Assembly (NCBI RefSeq): GCF_014202935.1
Contig: NZ_JACHHX010000006.1
Span: 94,497 to 158,496, forward strand
From: Rehaibacterium terrae
Lineage (GTDB): Bacteria; Pseudomonadota; Gammaproteobacteria; Xanthomonadales; Xanthomonadaceae
Reading direction: 5' to 3'
DNA: 64,000 bases
Positions within the stretch are counted from its first letter, which is position 1; the number at the start of each line of letters is the position of its first letter. The notes beneath the pieces were generated by a model. The model was not told the DNA's origin and did not search any database. It saw only the letters and a program-made list of their open reading frames with translations. Made by a program: the position numbers and the translations under genes. Shown here in pieces: positions 19,169-28,384 of the stretch.

Positions 19169-20215
19169 CTACGATTCCCGGCCGGGGAAAAGCAGCATCG
19201 CATCGCCGTAGCTGAAGAAGCGGTAGCGCTGCGCGACCGCATGGCGATAGGCGGCGAGGATGCGCTCGCGGCCGGCAAAGGCGGAGACCAGCATCAGCAG
19301 CGTGCTCTCCGGCAGGTGGAAGTTGGTGATCAGCGCGTCGATCGAGCGGATGCGGTATCCGGGAAAGATGAAGATCCGGGTCTCGCCGGCGAACGGCTGC
19401 AGCTCGCCATCACGCACCGCACTCTCCAGCGCGCGCACCACGGTCGTGCCGACCGCCACCACGCGGCCGCCGCGGGCCCGGGTTCGACGCACCTGCTCGA
19501 CCAGCTCGGCGCCTACGTTCAGCCATTCGCTGTGCATCCGGTGCTCTTCGACCGTCTCGGCGCGCACCGGCTGGAACGTGCCGGCGCCGACGTGCAGGGT
19601 GATGTGGCCGAACTCGACGCCGCGTGCCCGCAGCGCATCCAGCAGCGCCTCGTCGAAGTGCAGGCCGGCGGTGGGCGCGGCGACCGCGCCAACCTGCTTC
19701 GCGTACACGGTCTGGTAGCGCTCGGCGTCGTCGGCACCGGCCTCGCGCTGGATGTAGGGCGGCAGCGGCAGCCGCCCCGCACGCAGCAGCAGCTTTTCCA
19801 GCGGCTCCTCGCCGAGCAGCCGCAACAGATAGAACTCGCCTTCGCGTCCGAGCACCTCGAACTCGCCGCCAGCGTCGAGCACGACCCGCGTCCCCGGCCT
19901 GGGCGACTTGCTCACCCCCAGCTGGGCCTTGGCCTCGTGGCTGCCGAGCAGGCGCTCGATCAGGATCTCGACCCGCCCGCCGGTCGCCTTGCGGCCGAAC
20001 AGGCGCGCCGGGATCACCCGGGTGTCGTTGAACACCAGCAGGTCGCCCGGCTGCAGCAGCGCCGGCAGATCGCGCACGCCACGGTCATCGAACGCCGCCG
20101 GCGCCGGCGGCACCACCAGCAGGCGGCTGGCGGAGCGCTCGGGCAGCGGCGCCTGCGCGATCAGCTCGGGCGGCAGGTCGTAATGGAAGTCGGATTTCTT
20201 CAAGGTCGGCGGCAC
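19169..20215 (-). CDS. queA: S-adenosylmethionine:tRNA ribosyltransferase-isomerase QueA
   Basis: Transfers and isomerises the ribosyl part of S-adenosylmethionine to preQ1-modified tRNA, making epoxyqueuosine. The protein has about 348 residues. It begins near [17 protein letters not shown] and contains [37 protein letters not shown] and the C-terminal SDGDAMLL-like [14 protein letters not shown]. No ATG fits the family N-terminus: the choices are GTG at 20215 (used here) or TTG at 20203. Neither has a clear ribosome site. It precedes tgt by 158 bases. Confidence 0.95.
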   Translation of the reverse strand: MPPTLKKSDFHYDLPPELIAQAPLPERSASRLLVVPPAPAAFDDRGVRDLPALLQPGDLLVFNDTRVIPARLFGRKATGGRVEILIERLLGSHEAKAQLGVSKSPRPGTRVVLDAGGEFEVLGREGEFYLLRLLGEEPLEKLLLRAGRLPLPPYIQREAGADDAERYQTVYAKQVGAVAAPTAGLHFDEALLDALRARGVEFGHITLHVGAGTFQPVRAETVEEHRMHSEWLNVGAELVEQVRRTRARGGRVVAVGTTVVRALESAVRDGELQPFAGETRIFIFPGYRIRSIDALITNFHLPESTLLMLVSAFAGRERILAAYRHAVAQRYRFFSYGDAMLLFPGRES

Positions 20216-20399
20216 GAAACCCGCGGTACGTCGCGGCCGCGCATTATCCGCCCCGATCCCGGGGCCAACAACCTGGCAGCCTGTCGGAAAACGCACGCCC
20301 TGCGCGTTTTTCAAGTCGCGGAACCGGCACATGCCCGGAACCGCCCGGCCGCTTCGCGGCTGCGTCTGGCTTCAGCAGAACCCGACAGGCCAACCGGTT

Positions 20400-20585
20400 T
20401 CAGCGGGTGAGCCGCTGCCAGGCCGACTGCAGCCAGTCGGCGAGTTGCTGCACCTGCGCGTCGTACCGGCCGCTGTACGCCGCCCAGATCAACCAGGCGA
20501 ACACCGCCAGCAGCAGCAACGAGGCGACGCGTTGGCGGGTCCTGGCGAAACGGAGCTTGCGGTGGGCCGGGTCGGCGCTCTTCAC
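20400..20585 (-). CDS. 61-residue single-span membrane protein coupled to hutG
   Basis: The small protein MKSADPAHRKLRFARTRQ... is basic at the N-terminus, has one span (VASLLLLAVFAWLIWAAYSG) and an amphipathic tail (QVQQLADWLQSAWQRL). It starts with GTG, and the GTGA overlaps the stop codon of the N-formylglutamate amidohydrolase gene, which implies translational coupling. I do not recognise the family. The overlap and clean span pattern support a real gene. Confidence 0.65.
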   Translation of the reverse strand: MKSADPAHRKLRFARTRQRVASLLLLAVFAWLIWAAYSGRYDAQVQQLADWLQSAWQRLTR

Positions 20586-21355
20586 AGGCAGCACTCCAGC
20601 AGCTCGCGCAGGCGCGCCTGCAGTCTGCCGGCGCGCTCCGGCAGGTAATCGAAACTGTCTTCGTCCATGTAGGTGCGCTGGGCCAGCTCCAGTTGCACGG
20701 CCTCGATGCCCTGCGCCGGCAGACCGTAGTTGCGGGTGATGTAGCCGCCCTTGAAGCGGCCGTTGACCACCCAGGTGTAGTCCTGCTGCCGCTCCAGCAC
20801 CGCCTGCAGCCGCGCCTGCAGCGCCGGCGTGCAACTGGCGCCGGCGGCGGTGCCCAGGTTGAGGTCGGGCAGCACGCCCTCGAACAGCCAGGGCAGCTCG
20901 CCGCGGATCGAGTGCCCCTCCCACAGCACCACGTGCCCATGCTGCGCGTGCAAACGCGCGATCTCGTCGGCGAGCGCATCGTGGTAAGGCCGCCAGAAGA
21001 ACTGCACCCGTTCGACGATTTCCTCCACCGAGGGCTGCTGACCGTCGCGGTACACCGGCCCACCGTCGAACCGGTGAAGCGGGCACAGGCCGGTGGTGTT
21101 CTGGCCCGGATACAGCGACACGTCGTCGGGTGGCCGGTTGAGATCGATCACGTAGCGCGAGAAGCGCGCCCGCAGGATCGACGCGCCCAGTCCGCGCGCG
21201 AATTCGTACAGCCGACCCACGTGCCAGTCGGTATCCGGCACCCGTTGTGCCGCCTCGGTGAGACGCGGCACCAGCCCGGGCGGCAGGTCGCTGCCGTCAT
21301 GCGGCAGGCTGACCAGCAGCGGCGCGGTGCCGCGATGCAGGGTGAAGACATCCAT
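20582..21355 (-). CDS. N-formylglutamate amidohydrolase (HutG-type)
   Basis: Hydrolyses N-formyl-glutamate to glutamate and formate, the last step of one histidine degradation route. The protein has 257 residues. Typical family motifs are LLVSLPHDG, YVIDLNRPPDDVSLYPGQNTTGLCP, YHDALADEIARL, and WEGHSIRGELP. No other hut gene is in the window, so the enzyme may serve a separate deformylation. Its start codon sits 9 bases from a heptad array, and its stop codon overlaps the next small gene. Confidence 0.9.
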   Translation of the reverse strand: MDVFTLHRGTAPLLVSLPHDGSDLPPGLVPRLTEAAQRVPDTDWHVGRLYEFARGLGASILRARFSRYVIDLNRPPDDVSLYPGQNTTGLCPLHRFDGGPVYRDGQQPSVEEIVERVQFFWRPYHDALADEIARLHAQHGHVVLWEGHSIRGELPWLFEGVLPDLNLGTAAGASCTPALQARLQAVLERQQDYTWVVNGRFKGGYITRNYGLPAQGIEAVQLELAQRTYMDEDSFDYLPERAGRLQARLRELLECCL

Positions 21356-21363
21356 GAGCCGGG

Positions 21364-21438
21364 CTTCGGGATTCGGGGTTCGGGACTCGGGACTCGGGAT
21401 TCGACCGGGAGCCTACGCCATTCCCGCAACGGCGGGAA
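21364..21438 (+). repeat. composite intergenic element upstream of hutG-like gene
   Basis: Six heptamers (CTTCGGG, ATTCGGG, GTTCGGG, ACTCGGG twice, ATTCGAC) run from 21364 to 21405. A perfect hairpin TTCCCGC-AACG-GCGGGAA follows at 21421-21438. The array abuts the start region of the hutG-like gene on the minus strand. Confidence 0.75.
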
Positions 21439-21523
21439 ATCCGGCGCCTGGCCCGACGATCCCGGCCATCCCCCGTTCTCCACGGAGGGGATGCGCCGTG
21501 CCGATGTGTCCCGGACAGCGGAT

Positions 21524-22870
21524 TCACAGCAGCACCAGCTCTTCGGCCGCGGTCGGGTGGATTGCCACGGTGGCGTCGAAATCGGCCTTGCGCGCGCCCA
21601 TGCGCAGTGCAACGGCGAAGCCCTGCAGCATCTCGTCGGCGCCGGGGCCGACCACGTGCAGGCCGACGATGCGCTCGTCGGCGCCGACGCAGACCAGCTT
21701 CATGAAGGTGCGTTCGTCGCTGCCGGCCAGTGCGCCGAGCATGGGCCGGAAACGGGTGCGGTAGCAGCGCACGGCATCGCCGAAGCGCTCGCGCGCGGCC
21801 TCCTCGCCCAGGCCGACGCTGCCGACGGGCGGGTGCGCGAACACCACGGTCGGGATCATGTCGTAGTCCAGCCTGGCCTCGGCCCGACCGCCGAACAGGC
21901 GATCCATCAGCCGGCGCGCGGCGGCAATGGCCACCGGGGTGAGCGCCGGCCGGGCGGTAACGTCGCCGACCGCGTACACGCCGGCCGCGCTGGTGGCCTG
22001 CCAGTCGTCGATGGCGACATGGCCTTCGCCATCCAGCGTCACGCCGGCCGCGTCCAGCCCGAGCGAGGCCACGTTCGGCGCGCGGCCGGTGGCCCAGAGC
22101 AGCTCGTCGAAGCCGCTCGACACGCTGCCGTCGGTGCAGCGCAGGCGGTAGCCGACGTCGCGGCGCTCGACGCGCGCCAGTCGATGGCCGAAGGCAAGCT
22201 GCACGCCGCGCGCCTGCATCGACCCGGCCAAGGCCCGCGACACCTCACCGTCGAAGCGGCCGAGCAGGCGGTCGCCGCGCACGAACAGCACGACCTCGCT
22301 GCCGAGCGCGCGCAGCACGCCGCCCAGCTCGACGGCGATATAGCCGCTGCCGACGATGGCGACGCGCCGCGGCGCGGCGCGCAGGGCGAAGAAACCATCG
22401 GAGTCGATGCCAAGCTCCCGTCCGGGCAGATCGGGCCGGACTGGACGCGCGCCGGTGGCGATGAGCACGTGCGCCGCGCGCAGCCGACGCCCTCCGGCTT
22501 CGATCTCGCGCGCGGCGACGAAGCGGCCGGCATGCGGCAGCAGCGCGATGCCCAGTTCGCCCAGCCGCTGGCGGTAGCTGGCGTGGATGTTGGCGATGTA
22601 AGCCTCGCGGCGGGCGACGAAGGCCGGCCAGTCGAGCGCGCCGGGCGCGCCGGCGAAGCCGAGCGCCGCGGCCACCTGCCGCAGCTCGGCCAATTCGGCC
22701 GCCAGCCACATCGCCTTCTTCGGCACACAGCCGACATTGACGCAGGTGCCGCCGAGCGCGCCCGGCTCCAGCAAGGCCACGCGGGCGCCGTGGCGGGCGG
22801 CGCGAATCGCCCCGGCGAGGCCGCCGGAGCCCGCGCCAAGCACGATCAGATCGAAGTCGTCGCGGTCCAT
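21524..22870 (-). CDS. gor: glutathione-disulfide reductase
   Basis: FAD enzyme that keeps glutathione reduced with NADPH. The protein has 448 residues, the usual length. The FAD motif GAGSGG is at 12-17, and the redox-active disulfide sits in GGTCVNVGCVPKK (Cys43 and Cys48). A second nucleotide-binding motif is seen at VAIVGSGYIAVELGG, and the C-terminal IHPTAAEEL supplies the catalytic histidine and glutamate. The CVNVGCVPKK form is that of glutathione rather than mercuric reductases. It stands alone between two repeat-rich gaps. Confidence 0.94.
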   Translation of the reverse strand: MDRDDFDLIVLGAGSGGLAGAIRAARHGARVALLEPGALGGTCVNVGCVPKKAMWLAAELAELRQVAAALGFAGAPGALDWPAFVARREAYIANIHASYRQRLGELGIALLPHAGRFVAAREIEAGGRRLRAAHVLIATGARPVRPDLPGRELGIDSDGFFALRAAPRRVAIVGSGYIAVELGGVLRALGSEVVLFVRGDRLLGRFDGEVSRALAGSMQARGVQLAFGHRLARVERRDVGYRLRCTDGSVSSGFDELLWATGRAPNVASLGLDAAGVTLDGEGHVAIDDWQATSAAGVYAVGDVTARPALTPVAIAAARRLMDRLFGGRAEARLDYDMIPTVVFAHPPVGSVGLGEEAARERFGDAVRCYRTRFRPMLGALAGSDERTFMKLVCVGADERIVGLHVVGPGADEMLQGFAVALRMGARKADFDATVAIHPTAAEELVLL

Positions 22871-22944
22871 GCGTGGCAGCTTGACAGAAAGCGGCGCGGC
22901 TGCGGATGTCCGGCGCGGGATGCAGCGTCCCGGCGTCTGTATCC

Positions 22945-23119
22945 GCAGGCGCGGCGCCGTCGTCTGCCGAAGGCCGCGACCTCAAGCAGCCAGGCATGAG
23001 TGGAAAGGTGTGAGAAACGAGATGAACGGCGGCGCTTCGATGCGCTGGGGCTTTCCCTCGTTTCTCACTTCTCTTCACTCATTTCTTCGCACTCCAGGTC
23101 GCGGCTGAATCGCTCCTGC
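22945..23119. repeat. repeat cluster between dadA-like gene and gor
   Basis: Three elements lie here. A partial copy of the 47-bp repeat is at 22945-22973. An inverted repeat with arms 22996-23021 and 23057-23082 shows 22 of 26 complementary positions (ATGAGTG...GTGAGAAACGAG). A copy of the GGTCGCGGCTGAA element is at 23097-23119. No gene is seen. Confidence 0.7.
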
Positions 23120-23128
23120 CGAAGAAGC

Positions 23129-24388
23129 TCAGCGGCGGACCAGGCGCTCCGGCGCGCAGGCGGACGGATCGACCACCGGCTCGCGACCGGCGATCAGGTC
23201 GGCGATCAGCCGGCCGGTAACGGCGGACAGACTCATGCCGAGCATGCCGTGGCCGGTGGCCAGCCACAGGTTCGCGCTGCCCGGCGCGCGACCGATGATC
23301 GGCAGGTCGTCGGTGGTCATCGGTCGCCAGCCGTACCAGTCCTCGCGGTGTTCCGGGCCCTCCGGCTGACGCAGGTACTCGCGCGCACCGCGCACCAGCG
23401 CGCCCAGCCGCGTCGGGTTGAGCCGGCTGTCGTAACCGGAGAACTCCATCGTGCTGCCGAGCCGGAAGCCGCTGCCCCAGGCGGTGACGCAGACCGAGCG
23501 CTCCTTGAGCACCAGCGGCCGCTTCGGCGCCAGTGCCGGCCGGCTGTAGGTGATCGAGTAGCCCTTTCCGGGCACGATCGGCAGGCGCAGGCCGAGTGCG
23601 CGGCCGAGTTGCGGCGACCAGGCGCCGGCCGCCAGCACCACGTCGCGGCCCGCGCGCGGCCCCCGCTCGGTCTCCACCCGCACGCGGCCCTCGCCGTCGC
23701 GGTGCAGCCCGGTGACCCGGCAGCGCTCTTCGATCGCGCCACCGGCCGCACGCACCGCCCTCGCCAGCTCGGCGACATAGCGGTCCGGCCGCAGGCAGGC
23801 GTCGTCGGGAAAGTACAGCGCGCCGGCCATGCCCGACCGCAGCGCGGGCTCCTCGCGTGCGAGCGTGCGCGGATCCCAGGTTTCGACGCGCACGCCGAAC
23901 GAGCGGACCTGTTCGACCGTGGCGTTGGCTTTTTCCCACTCGCACTGGTCGCGATAGATGTAGAGCAGGCCATCGCCGCGAAACTCGCAATCGAGCGCGG
24001 CATCGCGCACCAGCTCCTCGATCAGCCGGCGCGATACCGTCAGCAGCGTCGCCTTGGACTGCCCCGAGGCCAGCCAGTCGCGCGTGTTGCAGCGTCCGGC
24101 GAAGGTCAACAGCCAATGCCACAGGCCCGGGTCGATGCGCGGGCGGACATACAACGGCGCGTCCGGCCGCAGCATCCACTTGAGCGCCTGCGCGACCATG
24201 CCCGGCGCGGCCAGCGGCGGCGCATGGCTTGGCGTGATCGTGCCGCAGTTGCCGTGCGAGCTGCCGCAGCCGAGCGTGCCCTGTTCGAGGATGCGCACAC
24301 CGCGGCCGGCCTTCTGCAGGTACCAGGCGCAGGCCAGGCCGATGACCCCGCCGCCGAGGATGAGCACATCGTCGCAAGTGGTAGGCAT
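23129..24388 (-). CDS. FAD-dependent D-amino acid dehydrogenase (DadA-like)
   Basis: Inner-face flavoprotein predicted to oxidise D-amino acids and feed electrons to the respiratory chain. The protein has 419 residues. It has the N-terminal FAD fold DVLILGGGVIGLACAWYLQ, the region CGSSHGNCGTITPSHAPPL typical of DadA (usually ...NAGQVSPGYS...), and the C-terminal GHGMLGMSLSAVTGRLIADL. The family also includes glycine and proline oxidases, so the substrate is uncertain. No alanine racemase gene is adjacent. Confidence 0.82.
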   Translation of the reverse strand: MPTTCDDVLILGGGVIGLACAWYLQKAGRGVRILEQGTLGCGSSHGNCGTITPSHAPPLAAPGMVAQALKWMLRPDAPLYVRPRIDPGLWHWLLTFAGRCNTRDWLASGQSKATLLTVSRRLIEELVRDAALDCEFRGDGLLYIYRDQCEWEKANATVEQVRSFGVRVETWDPRTLAREEPALRSGMAGALYFPDDACLRPDRYVAELARAVRAAGGAIEERCRVTGLHRDGEGRVRVETERGPRAGRDVVLAAGAWSPQLGRALGLRLPIVPGKGYSITYSRPALAPKRPLVLKERSVCVTAWGSGFRLGSTMEFSGYDSRLNPTRLGALVRGAREYLRQPEGPEHREDWYGWRPMTTDDLPIIGRAPGSANLWLATGHGMLGMSLSAVTGRLIADLIAGREPVVDPSACAPERLVRR

Positions 24389-24522
24389 CCGGCCATTCTA
24401 TGCAAGCCGCGATTCCCTTGCCCCACCCCCGCAGCACCCCGGAGCGGACCGGGCCTTCCGGGGGATGCGGCGCGCCGGGGAAGCTGCCAGCATGAGGCTT
24501 CCACTCGCCGGAGACGCACGCC

Positions 24523-25869
24523 ATGAAACGCCTGCTCGCCGCCCTGCTTTGCCTGCTGCCCGGCCTGGCCGCCGCCGAGGCCATCGTCTTCCGCAACGTC
24601 AACGTCGTCCCCATGGACCGTGAGACGGTGCTGCCGAGGCAGACCGTGGTCGTCCGCGACGGCCGCATCGCCGCGCTCGGCCCGGCCGCCGAGGTCGCCA
24701 TTCCCGACGGCGCGCGCGTCGTCGAGGCCGAGGGCAAGTATCTGATGCCGGGCCTGGGCGAGGCCCACGGCCACATGCCGCCACGCGGCCACGCCAACCT
24801 CGACACCGTACTCGACCTGTTCCTCGCCCACGGCATCACCACCGTGCGCGGCGTGCTCGGCGAGCCGGGGCAGCTCACGCTGCGCGCGGAACTGGCCGCC
24901 GGCGAACGCGCTGGCCCGCGCCTGTACACCGCCGCCCCCTCGCTCAACGGCAACTCGGTGCGCGATCCCGCGCACGCCGCCGAGCTGGTCGAGACCTACC
25001 ACCGCAACGGCTACGACCTGCTCAAGATCCATCCCGGGCTGGACGTGCCGCGCTTCGACGCCATCCTCGACAAGGCCCGCGCGCTGGACATGATCGTGGT
25101 CGGGCACGTGCCCGAGGCGGTCGGCCTGGCGCATGCGCTGGCACAGCGCATGAGCTGCATCGAGCACCTCGACGACTACGTGCGCGCGCTGGTGCCCGAC
25201 GGCCACCCTGCGCGCACCGCCACGCCCGGTTTCTTCGGCCTGCTGCAGGCCGAGGTCGCCGACGAAGCGCGCATCCCGGTGCTGGTGGAAAAGACCCGCG
25301 CGGCCGGCGCCTGGATGTCACCGACCGAGACGCTGATGGTGTCGATGCTCGGCCCGGACAGCACCGAGGCGCTGCTGGCGCGCGAGGAGTTCGCCTACGT
25401 CCCGGCCGCGACCCGCAAGCAGTGGGCACAGGCGCGCGAGAACCTGCGCAACGCTCCCGGCTTCACCGCCGAGCGCGCCGCGCGCTTTCTCGAACTGCGC
25501 CGCCTGCTGCTCAAGGCGCTGCACGACGGCGGCGTCGGCATCCTGCTCGGCTCGGACGCGCCGCAGTGGTTCAACGTGCCCGGCTATTCCGCGCACCGCG
25601 AGCTGGCGCTGATGGTCGAGGCCGGCCTGACGCCCTACCAGGCGCTGCGCACCGGTACCGTCAACATCGCCACCCACCTGCGCGCCGGCGACCGCCGCGG
25701 CACCATCGCCGCGGGCATGGACGCCGACCTGGTGCTGCTCGACGCCAACCCGCTGGAAGACATCGCCCACACCCTGCGCATCGCCGGCGTGATGGTCGCC
25801 GGCCGCTGGCACGACCGCGCCGACCTCGACGCCCGCCTCGACGCCATCCGCCGCGCCGCGGCGGAATGA
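24523..25869 (+). CDS. exported amidohydrolase-superfamily protein
   Basis: The 448-residue protein has a signal peptide (MKRLLAALLCLLPGLAAA), so it acts outside the cytoplasm. The metal-dependent hydrolase fold is shown by the N-terminal beta domain (IVFRNVNVVPMDRETVLPRQ), the metal pair GLGEAHGHMPPRGH, a further histidine in VVGHVPEAVGLAHAL, and the late Asp in LLGSDAPQWFNVPG. The C-terminal GTIAAGMDADLVLLDANPLED is classic. Relatives act as imidazolonepropionase-like or dipeptide hydrolases; the substrate is not evident. It ends 16 bases from the convergent DUF418 gene. Confidence 0.85.
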   Translation: MKRLLAALLCLLPGLAAAEAIVFRNVNVVPMDRETVLPRQTVVVRDGRIAALGPAAEVAIPDGARVVEAEGKYLMPGLGEAHGHMPPRGHANLDTVLDLFLAHGITTVRGVLGEPGQLTLRAELAAGERAGPRLYTAAPSLNGNSVRDPAHAAELVETYHRNGYDLLKIHPGLDVPRFDAILDKARALDMIVVGHVPEAVGLAHALAQRMSCIEHLDDYVRALVPDGHPARTATPGFFGLLQAEVADEARIPVLVEKTRAAGAWMSPTETLMVSMLGPDSTEALLAREEFAYVPAATRKQWAQARENLRNAPGFTAERAARFLELRRLLLKALHDGGVGILLGSDAPQWFNVPGYSAHRELALMVEAGLTPYQALRTGTVNIATHLRAGDRRGTIAAGMDADLVLLDANPLEDIAHTLRIAGVMVAGRWHDRADLDARLDAIRRAAAE

Positions 25870-25885
25870 GGCGCGCCGCGGCGGC

Positions 25886-27163
25886 TCAACCGCGCCGCAT
25901 CGGCTGCAGGCGCAGATAGGTGATGCTGCGCCACAGCCATTCGGCCGGGCCATAGCGGAAGCGCTCCAGCCACCAGGCGCTGAACGCGAGCTGGAGCGCG
26001 AACACGCCGGCGACCAGCACCACCTGCCAGGCACGCGGCACCTGGCCGTACAGGCCCAGGCCGTAGCCGTAGAACAGCAGCGTGCCGACCACCGACTGCA
26101 GCAGGTAATTGGTGAGCGCCATGCGCCCGGCCGGGGCGAGGATCGCCAGCCGTGGCGCCCACCGCGGCGATTGCAGCGCCAGCACGATCGCGCCGACGTA
26201 GCCAAGGCAGATCAGCGGATTGGCCAGCAGCATCAGCAGCAGCGCGCGCAGCATCGCCGGGTCGGCCTGGTCGAGCGCGAACGAGGTGCCGACCGATGCG
26301 CTGAGCAGGGCCAGCGCGATGCCCGCCGGCAATCCGGCGAAGGTCAGCCACCGGAACAGGCGCAGGTGCCGCGCCGGCTCGACGATGGCGCCCGAGCGCA
26401 GCAGCCAGGCGCCGATCAGGAACATGCCGAGGATGAGCCAGCCGCCGAAGACCAGCATGTTCAGATGCACCGCCAGTTCGCGTGCCCGCTGCACGACGGC
26501 CTCGCCGTAGCGGCCTTCGCGCATGACCCGCTCCGATTCGGCGACCAGCGCGGCGAACCTGGCCTCGGCCTCGCCCTCGGTGGCGTCGGTTTCGACGACC
26601 TGCGCCATCGCCGTGTCGTTCGGCGTATCGTCCGCCGGGCCTTCCGCCGGCATCACCGCCAACGCCACCGCCATGCCGATCAACGGCACCGCGTACAGCC
26701 CGATGCCCCAGCGCCACAGCCGGTCCGCCGGCATGCGCCGGAAAAGCAGCAGCAGGAATGCCAACAGCGCATAGGCGTGCAGGATGTCGCCCGACCAGAC
26801 CAGGATGCCGTGGGCCAGCCCGAAACCGAGCAGGGCCAGGGTGCGCCGCAGGTAGAGGCCGACGAAGCCGCGACCGGCGACCTGCGCGCGCGACAGCATC
26901 ACCGCGAAGCCCATCCCGAACAGCAGCGAGAACATCGTCCAGAACTTGCCCTGGACGAACACGTAGATCAGCCAGCCGGCGAGAAAGTCGATGCCTTCCA
27001 GGTCGGGCGGCATCCCCTGGGCGATGGTCAGCGTCGAGCGCGAGAAATACTCGACGTTCATCAGGAAGATGCCCAGCAGCGCGAAGCCACGGATCACATC
27101 CAGCGTGGCGATGCGCTCGCGCGGCGAAACCGGCGCCAGGCCGGCGCTCTGCGATACGGTCAT
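25886..27163 (-). CDS. DUF418/YeiB-type multispan membrane protein
   Basis: The 425-residue inner-membrane protein begins with the family signature RIATLDVIRGFALLGIFLMN. A second conserved block is GKFWTMFSLLFGMGFAVML. About ten spans are seen, and the C-terminal DUF418 part includes PAGRMALTNYLLQSVVGTLLFYGYGLGLYG and RYGPAEWLWRSITY. The fold is related to membrane acyltransferases; the reaction is unknown. A charged, probably exposed insertion lies around residues 185-250. Confidence 0.9.
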   Translation of the reverse strand: MTVSQSAGLAPVSPRERIATLDVIRGFALLGIFLMNVEYFSRSTLTIAQGMPPDLEGIDFLAGWLIYVFVQGKFWTMFSLLFGMGFAVMLSRAQVAGRGFVGLYLRRTLALLGFGLAHGILVWSGDILHAYALLAFLLLLFRRMPADRLWRWGIGLYAVPLIGMAVALAVMPAEGPADDTPNDTAMAQVVETDATEGEAEARFAALVAESERVMREGRYGEAVVQRARELAVHLNMLVFGGWLILGMFLIGAWLLRSGAIVEPARHLRLFRWLTFAGLPAGIALALLSASVGTSFALDQADPAMLRALLLMLLANPLICLGYVGAIVLALQSPRWAPRLAILAPAGRMALTNYLLQSVVGTLLFYGYGLGLYGQVPRAWQVVLVAGVFALQLAFSAWWLERFRYGPAEWLWRSITYLRLQPMRRG

Positions 27164-27249
27164 GGTCCGCCCCTCCCCTGGCCAGACCGCGTTTTAGCAC
27201 AGCGCGCTGCCCGCCACGGGGGCGGCAGCGCGCAAGGACACGGAAGAAG

Positions 27250-27729
27250 TCAGTGCTCGACGCCACCGTCGCCGTGCACGTGTCCGTGCTCGATCTCCTC
27301 CGGCGTGGCCTCACGCACATCGACGATCTCGATGTCGAAATGCAGGTCCTTGCCGGCCATCGGATGGTTGAGATCGACGTCGACCACGCTCATGCCGACC
27401 TTGAGCACGCTCACCGCACGCGGGCCATAGCTGGTCTGCAGCACCACCTGCATGCCCGGCTGCAGGCGCTGGCTGCCGAAGTGCTTCTTCGGGATGCGCT
27501 GGACCAGCCCTTCCCGACGTTCGCCGTAGGCCTCGGCGCAAGGCACGGTCACTTCGAAGCGCTCGCCCTTTTCGCGGCCGAGCATCGCCGCCTCCAGGCC
27601 CGGGATGATGTTCCTGTGGCCGGTCAGGATGGCCAGCGGCTGACCGTCGAAGGATGACTCGCGGCTCGGCTGGCCGGCTTCGGCGACGGCGTAGTGGAAG
27701 CGGACGACGTGGTTGTTGGCGATCTTCAT
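27250..27729 (-). CDS. slyD: FKBP-type peptidyl-prolyl isomerase, SlyD-like
   Basis: Cytoplasmic prolyl isomerase and chaperone, 159 residues. The FKBP core is interrupted by an insert-in-flap domain; key segments are GQPLAILTGHRNIIPGLEAAMLG, FEVTVPCAEAYGERREG and VDLNHPMAGKDLHFDIEIVDV. The C-terminus is histidine-containing (EHGHVHGDGGVEH) but much shorter than the nickel-binding tail of E. coli SlyD. The start MKIANNHVVRFHY is the family N-terminus. It is divergent from the NlpC/P60 gene with 103 bases between. Confidence 0.92.
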   Translation of the reverse strand: MKIANNHVVRFHYAVAEAGQPSRESSFDGQPLAILTGHRNIIPGLEAAMLGREKGERFEVTVPCAEAYGERREGLVQRIPKKHFGSQRLQPGMQVVLQTSYGPRAVSVLKVGMSVVDVDLNHPMAGKDLHFDIEIVDVREATPEEIEHGHVHGDGGVEH

Positions 27730-27832
27730 GGTGCGGAGGCCGGAACGGGATGGGCGGCGCGACGGGCGCCAGGATGGGATGGGAGGCCCGGGCGATCGGC
27801 GCGGGATGCGCCGACGCGACGGATGCGGCAAG

Positions 27833-28384
27833 ATGCGGGCCGTGAGCAACGTCGCCGCGCATTATCCCGGCCGCATCGTCCCGGCGCCACTTCTGCGCGC
27901 CGCCCTGCCCTCCCTCCTGCTGCTCGCCGCACTGCTGCTGGCGGCCTGCGGCGGCGCGCCCAGGCGCGCCGAACCGCCCGGCCACGCCCGCCCCGGCGCG
28001 ACCGCGCCGCTGGCCAACGACGTGCTGATGCGCGCCATCGGCCTGGTCGGCACACCCTACCGCTACGGCGGCAACACGCCCGAGGGCGGCTTCGACTGCA
28101 GCGGCCTGATCGGTTACGTCTTCCACGACGCCGCCGGCCTGCGCCTGCCGCGCAGCACCGCACAGATGGCGGCACTGGACCGGCCCAAGGTATCGCGCGA
28201 CCGGCTCGCGCCCGGCGACATCGTCTTCTTCGGCCGGCGCGGCAGGGTCGACCACGCCGGGATCTATGTCGGCGAAGGCCGCTTCGTGCACGCGCCCAGC
28301 ACCGGCGGCACGGTCCGGCTGGACGCGCTCGATGGCCACTACTGGCGCGACACCTACCTGTTCGCGCGACGGGTGCTGCGCTGA
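27833..28384 (+). CDS. NlpC/P60 family lipoprotein peptidase
   Basis: Predicted cell-wall peptidase that cuts peptide stems of peptidoglycan. The protein has 183 residues from the chosen ATG; a GTG 9 bases later is possible. The signal ends in the lipobox LLAAC (Cys39). The catalytic triad is visible: Cys89 in GGFDCSGLIGYVF, His141 in VDHAGIYVG and His153 in FVHAPSTGG. It resembles the Spr/MepS group in size. Its last 31 bases overlap the 3' end of the convergent ybaN-like gene. Confidence 0.9.
   Translation: MRAVSNVAAHYPGRIVPAPLLRAALPSLLLLAALLLAACGGAPRRAEPPGHARPGATAPLANDVLMRAIGLVGTPYRYGGNTPEGGFDCSGLIGYVFHDAAGLRLPRSTAQMAALDRPKVSRDRLAPGDIVFFGRRGRVDHAGIYVGEGRFVHAPSTGGTVRLDALDGHYWRDTYLFARRVLR

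Noticed and set aside
20582..21355. Histidine utilisation (hut) operon
   Set aside because: Only the HutG-type enzyme is present; no hutH, hutU or hutI gene is in the window.
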